A stretch of DNA of 64,000 nt, from positions 309,205 through 373,204 of the forward strand of contig NW_001799044.1 in the NCBI RefSeq assembly GCF_000165425.1, given 5' to 3'. The notes below the pieces were generated by a model. That model ran no database searches. It was given only the letters and a program-made list of their open reading frames with translations, and was not told where the DNA came from. This DNA is from Paramecium tetraurelia. Taxonomy: Eukaryota > Ciliophora > Oligohymenophorea > Peniculida > Parameciidae. This document shows positions 1-11,718 of the stretch, in pieces (the stretch's first letter is position 1; each line of letters opens with the position of its first letter). The position numbers and the translations under genes are program-made.

Positions 1-486
1 ATCGCATGTCAAGTAGAGAATTCTTTTTGTAACTAAGACCATATGATTCATCGTAAACCTAATTTCTGCCATATAAATTCAAGTATCTTACATGTTATAG
101 CCAAGATCAGCAAAAATTATATCAAAATTTTTGGTATCACTCAATGTTTTGTGCTTATAAAAATTAATAAAATTATCCTATTTAGCAGTGATATTCTGTG
201 GTAAATTTTTTATCATCCTTTCATCAATGTCCAATCCTAATCTAGATATGATTATTTCTTACATTTTTAGATTTTTAACATGTTCTAATAAAATCTGACT
301 ATGTGCCCCTGTCCCTATTGTGCAATCCACCATATCGATATTATTTTTAAGCGTCTTTTTTTAAAAAGCCAAAACCCTTTCTAATATTTCCTTGTGCATA
401 ACTGGGTAATGTTTCTTTAGTATTGGATTGTCTTCTTAAAGAATATCAAGGCTCTTTAAAAACTTAAGCCTGCTAAATTTAAACAT
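1..486 (-). CDS. RsmH/METTL15-type rRNA (cytosine-N4) methyltransferase, 5' part
   Basis: This gene runs off the left edge, so only about the first 150 codons are present. The protein starts MFKFSRLKF, and around residue 50 has the S-adenosylmethionine-binding motif VDCTIGTGAHSQ, then GLDIDERMI, DIIFADLGYN and GLSYKKNSLLDMR. These match the RsmH/MraW family, which methylates N4 of a small-subunit rRNA cytosine. In eukaryotes the member is METTL15 and acts in mitochondria, so a mitochondrial role is likely here. A 26-nt intron at 66-91 is required: unspliced, the frame hits TGA, while removing it leads in frame into the conserved LDMR segment. Its start codon lies only 19 bp from the start of the next, divergently read gene. 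The family call is secure; the substrate is inferred. Confidence 0.85.
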
Positions 487-505
487 ATTATTATATTTAA
501 TAAAG

Positions 506-1377
506 ATGGATGACAAATCAAGAATAACTCCTTAATTTTAAGATACACCAGATGAACAATCTCAAGAAATCTTATCGTAACTGTAGAACGACGGCCTGAA
601 TCCAGATGTCTTTGAATAAATAAAAAATGATCCTCTCTTTTAACAACTCAATAACTCTCTCCAGGGACTTCCCTCTACAGATTAAGAAATATAAAAGTTG
701 AACGACGAAGAAAGATTGACTTTTGAGATGTGCATCAAGAAATCAATCTAAAACCACAAAAGGGTGGAAGAGAAACAAAAATTCATTTTCAAGAAGGGCT
801 TCAAGTTTGTCGAGCACAGGTTCTATTAAAATTAAATGAAGACACACAAAAAAATGAAGTAAAATCAGTAATAAATTGATTTCTATGAGATCCATTTCAA
901 AGAGCTCTCTTTGAAAATGAATAAGCATTTAACCTATTTTATCCATCCTCAAAAGTAAGTTTCAATTATTAATAGAGAAAAATGTAAATAGGGAAGTTGA
1001 ATTATTAATCTGGTTTTAAATCATTCAACTAACCTTATATCAGAACTTTATTGAAATCTAAATCATTTCGCTAAGAGATCAAAGACTACATTCTCAATCA
1101 TTTCATCTAAGAAGTTCAAGAAGAAATGGGTTTAAAGTTACAAAAATTTATAAAATATTGTTCTAGAATGTATGAAGAGGCTCTAAGAGAATTTTATATG
1201 TATAGCGCTAAAAACGATGATGAAGAATATTTTAGAAATTATATAAGATTGAAAATGGAGTAGTCAATAGTCAAAAATTCCAAATGCAAAATCCCATGGT
1301 CATTTTAAGAAGTAATTGATGCCTAAAAATTTGCCCTAAATTTGATTGAGTAGGAAATGGATGTGGAAAATGAATGA
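506..1377 (+). CDS. hypothetical protein, 282 aa
   Basis: I do not recognise this protein. The frame opens at MDDKSRITP and ends at TGA. One 23-nt intron at 955-977 is needed to avoid an in-frame TGA, and the spliced length is then exactly 283 codons including the stop. The protein is charged, rich in Lys, Glu and Gln, with no signal peptide or membrane segment. The C-terminal half, including QKFIKYCSRMYEEALREFY, looks helical. It is read away from the methyltransferase gene across a 19-bp AT-only gap, so both must use the same tiny promoter. Codon use with frequent TAA/TAG glutamine is like the neighbours. A ciliate-specific protein is the best description. Confidence 0.7.
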
Positions 1378-1569
1378 AATATATAATCGATATAATTTAT
1401 ATTATGATCTTTAATAAAACAAAAGGGCACTCTGAATTTAAATTGATTGATCTTTATTATATTATAAATAAAAATTCTATTACCTTAATGATAATACGAA
1501 TTGATTTTTTACAACAAATTGAATATAGTTAATAAATTTTAAATGATTTAGAGTTACATATATGATTGA

Positions 1570-2717
1570 TCAAACTTCTAAAAGTGCTTCTAATTATTAT
1601 TCGTAAACTGCTTGTTATTATTATTGTTATTATTGTTATTATTGTTACTATTGTTACTATTGTTATTATTATTACTATTATTATTGTTATTACTATTATT
1701 AATTATTTTCAAATAGTTCTCCATTCAATTAAAGAGGAAGAAATTGATTTTGATTTTATTATGGAATTTATTAGGTTTACATTTATTCCATATTAGGTTA
1801 AATCACTGTAAATGATGATTATTCCAATTAGTATTTTTTAATCTGTTCTAAAATAGTCTCTTTTGGGATGAGTTCACCTAAAAATGGATAAAGAATAATA
1901 TTTTAAGGTTCATTGAGATTTTTATTTTCGTTATTCTATTAATTTATTTGCTTATAATCCTCTTCAGACATCATAAATCTTTTTTTGGATTCCATTAACT
2001 TTGTTTTCATCACTTATGTAGATGGGAATAATTCAGATTAAGTGTCTTATCCTTAAAATTCTTATGAAATTCTTCTGACTTCGTAATCAAAATCATCAGG
2101 TCCATTTGAAGAAGATGATGAGCTGCCAACACCATTAAAATTATTCAATCTTATTTATTATAATGTGGGTACTTTAATGGTTTTTCTAGTGGAATGAAAA
2201 CTTCGCAATCATTTCTATGTTTCTCAATCCACAATATTCTTTCTTTAATTGGTCCTTCCATAATCTCCTTTGGCACAACAAACACAACAGGAATATCATC
2301 TATGCTGGTGTCTTCAGGTATGTTTTGCTCTAATTGCTATTGCTACTCAATTTGAGGTTGTTATTCTTCAGGAGAATTATGAAATGTAGAGTGTAATTTA
2401 TTGAGCAATTCCTTAGCTCCCCATTTAAAAAATGATGGGATTTACAAGACGGCGTTCTTTGTGTTCTAGAGTATTTTTATGAAATTAAACTTCAACTGCT
2501 GTCTAGCCTACTTGTTGAAGTGGCTTGACAATGCATTTTTGTAAGACACTTGGTCCTTCTACATTCAATTTTTAAACGACAAGAAAATTATAATTCTTAG
2601 ATTGAGGTGCTTCATTCTATTGGTGAAAATGTTCCAATGGTCTACTCGTTGAAATATCTAAAATAAAATATTTATTCTCGTACCTTCATCAAATTTATCA
2701 AATCCATCCTTATTCAT
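1570..2717 (-). CDS. polyglutamine-containing hypothetical protein, 357 aa
   Basis: Three introns, at 2658-2683 (26 nt), 2466-2490 (25 nt) and 2150-2172 (23 nt), restore an open frame of exactly 358 codons. The N-terminal third contains the readable stretch QIPSFFKWGAKELLNKLHS; the middle has a run of serines (GSSSSSNG) and the acidic segment DDFDYEVRRI. The C-terminal third is glutamine-rich and holds an uninterrupted tract of 30 glutamines, followed by AVYEQQLEALLEV and TGA. I see no known domain, signal peptide or membrane helix. Short open frames on the opposite strand here are an antisense reading of the repeat. Function unknown; a low-complexity assembly or RNA-associated protein is possible but unsupported. 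Confidence 0.7.
1612..1701. repeat. trinucleotide microsatellite encoding 30 glutamines
   Basis: Ninety bases made only of TTA, TTG and CTA triplets on the plus strand. Read on the minus strand in the frame of the surrounding gene they are TAA, CAA and TAG, all glutamine in this genetic code, giving Q30. Under the standard code the tract would be full of stops. Confidence 0.9.
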
Positions 2718-2777
2718 TTAATTTTTAATATATTAATGGGAGCTTAATGCTGTAATAATTACTAATACCCAGAAGAT

Positions 2778-3690
2778 ATGGAACCGTGTGAAGATGCAGA
2801 AATGAAACGTCTCGACCCTCGATAAATCAATATAAAGTACAATTACAAGAAGAAGTAAAAAGTCATGAATTCCAGTCAAACTACAAAAACTCAAGAGAGA
2901 ACTAAGCAGTCGGCTGTGACTCTCAAGAGCGGAGGGGTGTACTAAGGTGATTGGATAGGGAATAAGAGGGAAGGCTATGGAATTTTGAAATGGCCTGATG
3001 GTTCTGAATATTAGGGTGAGTGGAAAAATAACAAAGCAAACGGATAGGGCAAATTTATATATGCTGATGGCGATTTTTATGAAGGACAATGGGAGAATGA
3101 TAAATAAAATGGCTAGGGGATATTCTAATCTCAAAATGGGGGGAAGTACGAGGGTTAATGGAAAGATGATCTATAATAAGGACTCGGAATCGAGACATGG
3201 GAGGATGGGAGTCGATATGAGGGATATTTCTATGAGGGTATAAAATAAGGATAGGGTACTTACATATGGAATGATGGCTCTCAGTATACTGGATTATGGA
3301 TAGATAACAAGCGACATGGTTAGGGAGTATAAGTTTGGAAGAATGGGAAGGAGTATCAGGGAGAGTGGTTTGAGGATTTTATGTGTGGATAAGGATCAAT
3401 GAAATGGGCTTAATGGATGTATCTATATAGGGTTGTTCAATAAAGATGCTCCAAATGGGTATGGAATATTTCAAGTGGGGAAGTATTAGATTCAAGATAT
3501 ATTAGATGGAAAGGAGCTACGAGGGTAGTTTTAAGTTATCCAAGCCTAATGGGAAAGGGAAGGTTATTTTTAGAAAAATGGATAAACAAGGTTCGGTGAA
3601 TGGCAGGAAGGGAAACTAATGAAATGGTATGATAATTAATAGGAAGTGTAAAAGGAGAACTTCGATGTACTCAATTTGGAAGATTTATGA
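2778..3690 (+). pseudogene. MORN-repeat protein gene with apparent frameshifts
   Basis: After an N-terminal leader (MEPCEDAEM...) the frame encodes about ten MORN repeats of the form Y-x-G-x-W-x(5)-G-x-G, for example SEYQGEWKNNKANGQG and DFYEGQWENDKQNGQG. MORN proteins bind membranes or act as ciliary and cortical scaffolds. The frame is open to about 3405; at 3405-3414 it must shift by one base for the next repeat (CIYIGLFNKDAPNGYG) to be read. A second shift is suggested at the A-run 3574-3578, before NGQTRFGEWQEGK. A third apparent break is a 31-nt intron at 3475-3505 and is not damage. Either this is a recent pseudogene, perhaps a spare copy from genome duplication, or there are indel errors in the sequence. 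The stop lies 3 bp from that of the convergent surface-antigen gene. Confidence 0.7.
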
Positions 3691-3693
3691 AAT

Positions 3694-6600
3694 TCATATA
3701 TATATACTAATAATCATTATGATGGATGTAAATAATGTAAGCGATTTGTCGCTTACATCGGTTTAATTAGTTTAGTTGTCAGAATTGTTAGTATGATTAT
3801 TAGAATTGTTTGTAAAAGTTGATCCGCATTTTAAGCATTTAGAATTAGCAGAATCCCAGGTATAGGTATAGGCTGTGGCTGAAAAGCAATTGGGTTCTAT
3901 TAATGACGGAAATTCCATGGAAATACATTATGGAACTTGTTAAGGCACACAATTCGTAGTTCTTTTCATCGAAATCTAATATAGGTTGACATACTCCTGT
4001 TTCTTTATATTTGGTACATTGAGCAAGTGTGTTAAGCACAAGCAGTTTGAGTTGATGTTTCAGTCCATTAACAATTCCATGATTTGTATGCACAAACGGA
4101 ACTTCTTTGGCTGGGATGAGCCATCAGAACAGGATGTCATTAATTTACAAGCTCCTTCTCCGTTGTTTAAATACCATACACAGAATCCATCAGTTCCTCC
4201 TTGCTTACATGCAATTTCAGTTTCATATTTACTGCAATTTGCTTTATTGACACAGCCTAGACCACCATTGTCAATACAATTTGTAATTTAAGAGCAGTTA
4301 CTCTTCAATTCTGTGCAGGATGCTAGACGACATTTTTTAAGACTTGGATCAAACAAACATTTGCCATCAGTTCCTAATGAGGTTTTGCATTATTCTGTAG
4401 AATATGTTTCACACTTATCCATACTAACACATTTGGTACTATCTGAAGTGCAAGTGGATAATTGATTATTGCATTCTTCATGAGTTGTATAAGTTAAATA
4501 CTTGCATTCTAATAGAACACATTTCTTTTCTTTATCATCATAAAAGCATTTATTCTTCTTTTAATCTATGTTACAAGTACTTTATTTTGTATAAGAAGTG
4601 CAATCTTATAATTCAATACAACTGGCTTCATCAGTTGTGCATGTAGGATCAACAAGTTAACATTATACATGAGTATTGAAAAAGGCAGATTTGCATCCAT
4701 CATACACTTTGCATTTACTCTACCCATTCAAAGCATCAGGAGAATAGACACACCTTCCATCTGTGCCTTGATGACAACTTTACTCAGTTAGATTGGCACA
4801 TTTGTCAATAGCAATGCATGATACTCCATCAGTTGTGCATTCATTACTGAAAGAATAACAGGAAGTGTGATCACTAAATGCAAGTGATTAACATGATGTA
4901 TAAGTCTAACATGCATTGTTAATCCATAAACATGGTCCATCACTTCCATAGAAACATCCATTCTTTGATTTTTAGACTGCAATTTTATTAATTGACACAT
5001 TTGGTTCCATTCTGTAGTACATGTACTTTTGGCTGCTTAACATTCTTTATGAGTTGTAAAAGTGTAATCACTGCAAACCTTATCTCTACATCCAGCAGTA
5101 GAAAATTCACATTCATTGCCATCCTTATCAGTTGTACATGCTGCCTATATTTTAGCATCTTTGCAAGTTCCCTTTTCAATGCATCCACCTGATTGGTTTA
5201 CTGTACAACCTAACTTATACAGTTTGCATTCCTTCTCTGTAACATATTTACTTGGAGCACTGCTGCATCCATAATTTACACATTTATTATTGATCCATGC
5301 ACACTAATTATTTGTTGAATCTGTAATACAAGCCTCTTCGATGTATGCATCTGTACAAGTTGTTCTAAGAACACAGCCACTTCCATTTGTAGTGCATTCC
5401 TTTTTGAAATTTCTGCAATCTTAGTCTGTTGAATATGATTAGGGAGCATCTGAACACTATAATACATTGCAACTAGGTTGAAATGCACAATTGTTATTAT
5501 TCTTATCTATTACACATCCAGATTTTAAAGTATAAGAAGTACATATATCAGTGTTTATGCAACCTTTTCCATTAGTTGTGCATTTATTGCTGTATGATTA
5601 ACAATCCTCATGAGTTGTGAATGTTTTATCTGCTTTATCACAAGTTTTATCTGTACATGCATTATTGTACCATAAACATTCTGCTCCTGTTAAATTTTTG
5701 ATACAATTAATTTAACTTGTAAATGAGGAACATTTATCGTATCTCTCTATGCAACCAGTCTTAGCAACATTTACTGTGCAAGTATTAAGATGACTATTAC
5801 AAGCTACATCAGTTGATGTTTAATCTGAATTAGCACAACTTCTCACTTAACATGCATTAGGAGATGCCTTTTTATTCCAAATGCATCTGCCTTCTGCTAA
5901 ACTATCTATACAATTCTATTCATATTGATAATCAGAACACTATTATTATTTACTAGTACATCCATCAAAGTTTGTACCTGTGTAACTAACTGTACATGAT
6001 GATAAGAATGTTGTGCAAGCCCTATAAGTATTATATTTGGCTTATGTACATATCCTATCTAAACATTAGGTTCCATCCCAATAACATAACTAACCTGAAG
6101 TTGTGAAAGTGCATTAAAATTATAGCAAATCACTACACTTGGTTTTTCTGGCAACACAACCAGCTTGATTATTGTTTATCATACATCCTCCTAAATAAGT
6201 ATTGCATTCCTCATCAGTTGATATTAATGTACTAGCAGTAATACATGTCTTTTATACACATTTATCATCAATCCACAAACATTAAATGGTATTATTATTA
6301 GCCATATAACATTATTCTTGTTTCAAATAATTAGTACATGTTAATTCCTAGGTCTAACAACCAATTAAACCTTTCTACACTGTGCAAATATTCAACCAAG
6401 ACTGACATTCACTATGAGTATTGTATTCATCACCTGCATTTTGACATGTCCTTACAACACAAGATCCACTCCAAACACATTATTGATTTTAATAATCTAT
6501 ACTGCATAGCTTCTCTGTTTGGTATGTGTTACAAGTTCTGACTCCACATTTATCATTGATTAATGTGCATGTGGGCATAAATCTATTACAATTAGATTCA

Positions 6601-7724
6601 TTATAAGTCGTTAAAACAGCATTGGCACAACTCATATTAACACAACCTGTACCATTCCAATAGCATCTCTAAGATTCATCCAATGTTTTTATACATTAAT
6701 GTTATGTTTTATACAAATTACAAGCGGTTGCTCTTTTAACACACCCAGTTTTTGTTTCATTCACTGTACATTCACTCTTAAATTACGAGCATAATAAATC
6801 TGTATTAGACGTGCTCAATGCATTTTCACATGACCAACCCTTACATCCTGAACTTGCAGTACAATTTTACTATCCTTCAGTACAAGTTATTGAAAACCAA
6901 AAACAGATTTATCCATTCACAGAAATACATTAACCTTCTTTGGTGTAATTCTCACATGATGAAGGACTCTCTATACAACCTGCCATATTCTCATTGACTG
7001 AGCATGTATTCATATATTGTTGACATTATGCTTAAGTAGTATAAGTTGTTGGAGCATTGACACATGTTTTCTCTTTGCATGCAGCATTATCCCAAAAACA
7101 TTGATTACCTAAAGAATTTACAACACAACCCTTTTCTGTGTGTTTAGTACAATCATCTTCTATGTTGATACAACCACCTGTTTCTTTTGCTGTGCACTTA
7201 ATTGATTTAAGTAATCCCATGGATTAACATTTTTGATGGGAGTCGTAAGTGGTTGGGAACTAATCACATGCTGCTATCTCTTAGCATTTACTATTCTAAC
7301 TATCCCAAAAACAAGGATACTGTTAAGTATTAATTTGACAAGCTATTTAAACAAGATAATCATCACAAGTTGTGCTTACATTGATGCATTTTTCTCCATT
7401 ACTTGTACATAAGGGCGAGATAGCCTGACAATCGGCATGTGTTGTAGCTATATAAACTGTACAACCACTAAATGGTTTACACTTTTTATTATAGAATGCA
7501 CAACCTGCAATAGGACAAGTAGTGCTCTGAGAACAGTAGGATTCAATATCAGTTGACTTACGTGCTTCACAAGCAGCAGATACGCTGTTCCATTGACAAT
7601 CATCTTACGTTGCACAATCCAATTAACTCAAAATTTGTTTGCAAACGCATGCATCAGATTTTGTTAGAGTTCCAGCAGAAACCAAGGAGATAAAAACCAA
7701 AAGTATGACCCCACTAATTTTCAT
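3694..7724 (-). CDS. Paramecium surface antigen-like, cysteine-rich GPI-anchored protein
   Basis: The protein begins with a signal peptide (MKISGVILLVFISLVSAG) and continues as about 1,300 residues of cysteine-rich repeats with regularly spaced Cys and many Thr/Asn, for example CVNAPTTYTTQAQC and CTTNGSGCVLRTTC. This is the pattern of the Paramecium surface antigen domain of immobilisation antigens. The tail is an Asn/Thr/Ser spacer followed by hydrophobic SLTLFTSIIMIISIYI and TGA, a typical GPI-anchor signal. Full-size serotype antigens are longer, so this is a smaller family member. Very short introns are implied at 3976-3994 (19 nt) and 4977-4996 (20 nt), because the Cys pattern continues only in a shifted frame; at least one more must exist. 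Role: coat of the cell and cilia surface. Such genes are usually expressed exclusively and can be silenced by small RNAs; nothing here shows whether this one is active. Confidence 0.88.
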
Positions 7725-7945
7725 TAATATAAATAATATAAGTTTTTTTAAAATTGTATGATGCCACATATATATATCTGATTATTGATTCGGATTTATT
7801 ACTCACTCTTGTTGGGAATAATGGTTACTGAAGTAATCATCATCATGATACTAAGAGTTTGAACTTATGGTTGAGGCATATCATATATATAAAAATCTTA
7901 TATATCTAATGAAGAAATTAAGAATCTATCCAAAACTATTATTTA

Positions 7946-8928
7946 TCATTTCAATAGTTTTAAATTATTAGCATTAAGATCCCCATAAAAGCAGTAAGAA
8001 CGTAGCCATATCTTCCCAAGGAATCTCTAGCAAAACTCAAATATAATTATGTACATCTCTCCAGCAAAATCGTTAATCAATTTAATTTCAGTCACAAACG
8101 AAGGTATATTGGCTTAGACAATCAAATCATAGATGAGTTCATTAAATTTATCGGCATCTGCATTCTTATACTCCTAAGTCAATTTTTGAGCCACATCATC
8201 TAAGATTTGTAGTTTCTCTCTTGGAGATCGTTTATTAACCATATTCTATAGAATGGATAATAATTTATCCTATTTCTTTTGCGATCTTTCAATCTTTTGT
8301 ATATTGGTTCTATAGGCAATTATCCTACTGTGTAATCCCTTGTCATATTATTGTTTGACAAAGTTATAAAACCCTTCATTTGCAAACAATTCGTCCAAAA
8401 CGAGCATCTTTATCTCATCAATCAACAAAGATGCTTTGTAAAATTTTTGGATCAGATTAGCAAAGTAGTTTATGAATTGATTGATCTCCAATTTCAAATC
8501 AATATGACTACATCATAGAGATGATAATTTACAAATCAGTTGCCTTGATGAAACTCATAGCCAATTGTGATTGTTAACTGTTATCTGCAATAATGATGGA
8601 TTTTTAAACTAAGGAAATCTTCATTTGAGAGGGAAACATCAAATCCTTGTGATTCAGGACAAAACTATTGAAAATGTCACTTATCATTTGTTATCTGATA
8701 CGCAGATGCTACTGAATGGTTTTAATAGTGGGTTAGACTCTGAATTCGTTTTATAATGGCATATGATTGTAGCCATCACTATTAATGATCCGTTCAACTC
8801 GAGGATACCAACTGCAGGAGTGGAATAGCTTCACTAATATCTGGATTTGTTGTTATACATTCTGAACCAATGGTTTATTATTATTTCTATTACTCCTCCT
8901 GAGTACAACACATATTATTATTTCCCAT
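7946..8928 (-). CDS. VPS9-domain-like protein, 307 aa
   Basis: Two introns, 8779-8812 (34 nt) and 8508-8532 (25 nt), give an exact 308-codon frame from MGNNNMCCTQ to TGA. The N-terminal Gly and nearby Cys pair could be lipid-modified. The C-terminal half contains SPREKLQILDDVAQKLTQEY followed by DADKFNELIYDLIVQANIP and FVTEIKLINDFAGE, which resembles the VPS9 core (conserved Asp, then hydrophobic helix, N/P turn and I-x-x-F). VPS9 proteins are exchange factors for Rab5-type GTPases at endosomes. The family match is by eye on these helices, so the assignment is probable rather than certain. The start codon is only 16 bp from that of the divergent kinase gene. Confidence 0.6.
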
Positions 8929-8944
8929 TAATTAATTAACGAAC

Positions 8945-10317
8945 ATGAATAATCTTCAATGTCTAAATCACAACACTTCCAACCCACTTGATAATTACAT
9001 CATAGGTGCATAAACTAAACTATATAGAGCAGTCCATTGGCAAGGGAACCTTTGGCAAAGTCTATAGAGGTCTTCATAAACCTACTCAATAATTTGTAGC
9101 CATCAAGATTCTCGAGAAGAGCAGAATCGAACAGCCTGCAGATTTCACTAGAATCTAAAGAGAAATCCACATTCTTCGCAAACTCCGCCATCCCAATATT
9201 GTTTAATTATATGAAATCCTTGAATCAGACACTAAAATTTATCTCATCATGGAGTTTGTAAGTGGAGGTGAACTATTCCAACACATCGTAAAAAACAAGC
9301 GTCTCTCTGAAAATGAAGCCGCAGCCCTCTTTTCCTAAATCATTGAAGCCATAGAATATTTGCACTCTCTCAAAATTGCACATCGAGATCTTAAACCTGA
9401 AAACCTACTCCTAGAAAATAACAACCTCAAAGTAGTTGACTTTGGTCTCAGCAACATCTATACCGATCTACTTTCAACACCCTGTGGCTCTCCCTGTTAC
9501 GCAGCTCCAGAAATGGTCTCAGGAATCCAATATTCAGGCATCAAGACTGACATCTGGGCTAGTGGCATAATTCTATATGCCATGCTTTGTGGGTACGTAC
9601 CTTTTGAAGATTCAAATACACGAAAACTGTATGAGAAGATCAAGTATTCTGACTTCCAAAGACCTTCCCACTTGAGTCCTCAAGTGATCGACTTATTATA
9701 AGGATTATTGAATAAGAATCCTTTAAGTCGGTTGAGCATAGCCAAAATTAAGATGCATCCCTTTGTTAGGTAATCAGCTCTTTAATTTTATAAGCAAATA
9801 CTCCTATTCAGTACAAATTCATCGCACCTTGGCAATCAATTCAAACATAGTCAAATAGTTACAAGCAATTGGAATTGATAGTTAAAAATGCAGAGAAATG
9901 ATCATCAATAACAAACACAATCCAATTACTACTACTTATCACCTTTTGAATAAATATCAAAAACCAGCCTTGCCATCTTAAAGAGTAAGAACTCATTAGA
10001 GTATTAAATCCGTTGTTGATAAACCCAGTAGTTCAAATGATCGTAGACCTAATTCAAGTGTCTATCATAACAAAACTAAATCATATGAAAATAATTATAC
10101 TACAGCTATGATTATGAACAGAGGATATGATAATCGCATTTCAGAGAGGCCTAAGTCTACTGAAAGAAGGATATGTACAGAGAATGACAGATGGGAACGT
10201 ATCAAAACTTAGTATGAGACAAAAGAAAATTCTTAAAGGAAAACTCACATGTCGAAACCAAGTAAATCCCCTGTTATGTATGCGGAATATAAATTGAAAA
10301 CAGCAAGAATTATGTGA
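8945..10317 (+). CDS. AMPK/SNF1-like Ser/Thr protein kinase (CAMKL group), 441 aa
   Basis: Introns at 9006-9027 (22 nt) and 9770-9794 (25 nt) give an exact 442-codon frame. The kinase domain fills the N-terminal 270 residues: Gly loop SIGKGTFGKVYRG, Lys in VAIKILEK, HRDLKPENL, DFG in VVDFGLSN, an activation loop with STPCGSPCYAAPEM, and DIWASGIILYAMLCGYVPFE. These are hallmarks of AMPK, MARK and SNF1 relatives. After the domain, NKHNPITTTYHLLNKYQK resembles the UBA/autoinhibitory segment that follows the catalytic domain in this group. The basic, Ser-rich C-terminus has no domain I recognise. Expected role: energy or stress signalling, with activation by phosphorylation of the loop threonine. 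All catalytic residues are present. Confidence 0.93.
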
Positions 10318-10335
10318 TTAATATATATATTATAA

Positions 10336-10984
10336 ATGAAGAATTAAATTTCTAGTTTTATACTCAAGACCTACAACATTTTAGAAGTATCCCAGATCAC
10401 TAATATAGAACAATATGTATGAAGATATAGTTAGTTGGAATGAAGATGGGCTATCTTTCACAGTCAAAAATATAAGTCAATTCTCATCGATTGTTCTACC
10501 CATCCACTTCAAGCATTAAAATTTCTCTTCCTTTATTAGATAGGTAGTTCTTATTAATTCATTAAGTTAAACATGTACGATTTTCATAAAACAAGAGGAG
10601 GAAGTGTCAATGAGTTCAAAAATGAATATTTCCAAAAAGGCAGAAAGTATTAACATAATTAATTAGGGATCTGCTCCATTAAATTAAACGTAAAGCACAT
10701 AATGAACTTGTACCTATAAATTAGCCTGTACAACAAGATTCCTCAGATTAACTAAATCAAGTAACAACTATAAATTTATGATTAAATTCTAGCTCTTCCA
10801 AAAATGTGATTACTTACACAATCTATGCTCCTCACTGCTGGAAAGAAATCATAAGGTTATCAAAGACAACAAAACTCTTTAGAAGGTTCTAACTAGCAAT
10901 AACAAACTCTATCTACAGGATGAATTCTAGTAGCCAGAATAATTGTGTATAACAAATTATGAACTTACCAATAATGTTTAATGA
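10336..10984 (+). CDS. HSF: heat shock transcription factor, 183 aa
   Basis: Four introns, 10387-10408, 10544-10566, 10647-10666 and 10761-10792 (22, 23, 20 and 32 nt), give an exact 184-codon frame. The HSF DNA-binding domain covers roughly residues 8-100: SFILKTYNILE, VSWNEDGLSFTVKNISQF, VLPIHFKHQNFSSFIRQ, LNMYDFHKTRGG, EFKNEYFQKGRKDLLHQIKRK. The second intron falls between FIRQ and LNMYDFHK, so recognition of this motif confirms the splice. The C-terminal 60 residues are short and weakly helical and may supply a reduced trimerisation region; no activation domain is evident. It binds nGAAn heat-shock elements. It starts only 18 bp after the kinase stop codon on the same strand, so its promoter must be tiny or lie inside the kinase 3' end. 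Confidence 0.93.
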
Positions 10985-11718
10985 GATGACTATGTTATTT
11001 ATTATTTTTAAATGTATAAATATGGAAATTACACTTTCAAATTGTATTACATCCATAATACTTTTTTCAAGATTTTACTAAAAGATTAAAGATTTTTATA
11101 AATTATCAAATTAAAGAAATCAAAAAAGTAATTCTGCATATAAATATTTTTACAACTCTTATTTTTTAAATTTAATTTTTTTTATATTTAAAAGATACAA
11201 AGCAAAATTATCATAGAACACATAAGAAATATTGAATAATTAAAATATATCAGCCTACTTCTAGAAATAATCAATTAAATACTTATACCAACTTTATTAT
11301 AATAGTGTCCTTATTTTTGTAATCCTAGCTGTTAATCAAATGAAAATCAATCTAGTATTGTGGGATATATATAATTTCTAATGGCTAAATTAATTAATCT
11401 AAATACACCTTTAAAATTGGTTAAAGAATATTTAATTTCTTTATAAGATTCTCAAACATTATTTATATTTTAAAACCCAATTAAAATTTATTATTGAATA
11501 CCAAACAATCTTAAATATATTGAGATTGATTGGCACACTGATATGTTTTTTTGATAATTTGATTAAATTGGATCTAGGAACAGCATTTAACTCATCATTC
11601 TATTCTGGGATAAGAAATGGGAATAGTATACGCTGCTGCCTATAAACTTGATTTTAACTAAAATGAATTTAATCCATTTTCTTGTTATAATATTAATATA
11701 ATATAGTGATTTGATTAT
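10985..11718. other. AT-rich intergenic region, no gene seen
   Basis: About 730 bases of very AT-rich sequence with no open frame of convincing composition on either strand and no structured RNA gene I can recognise. It holds the promoter of the following gene and the 3' region of HSF. Confidence 0.6.

Noticed and set aside
1566-1796. Plus-strand Leu/Ile/Val-rich frame that looks like a membrane protein
   Set aside because: It is the antisense reading of the polyglutamine tract; the minus-strand gene has an exact three-intron model.
2733-3243. Open frames on both strands across the MORN gene
   Set aside because: Out-of-phase or antisense readings of clear MORN repeats.
3475-3505. Second apparent frameshift in the MORN gene
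   Set aside because: A 31-nt GT...AG intron here restores the frame into SYEGSFKLSKPNGKG, so it is not damage.
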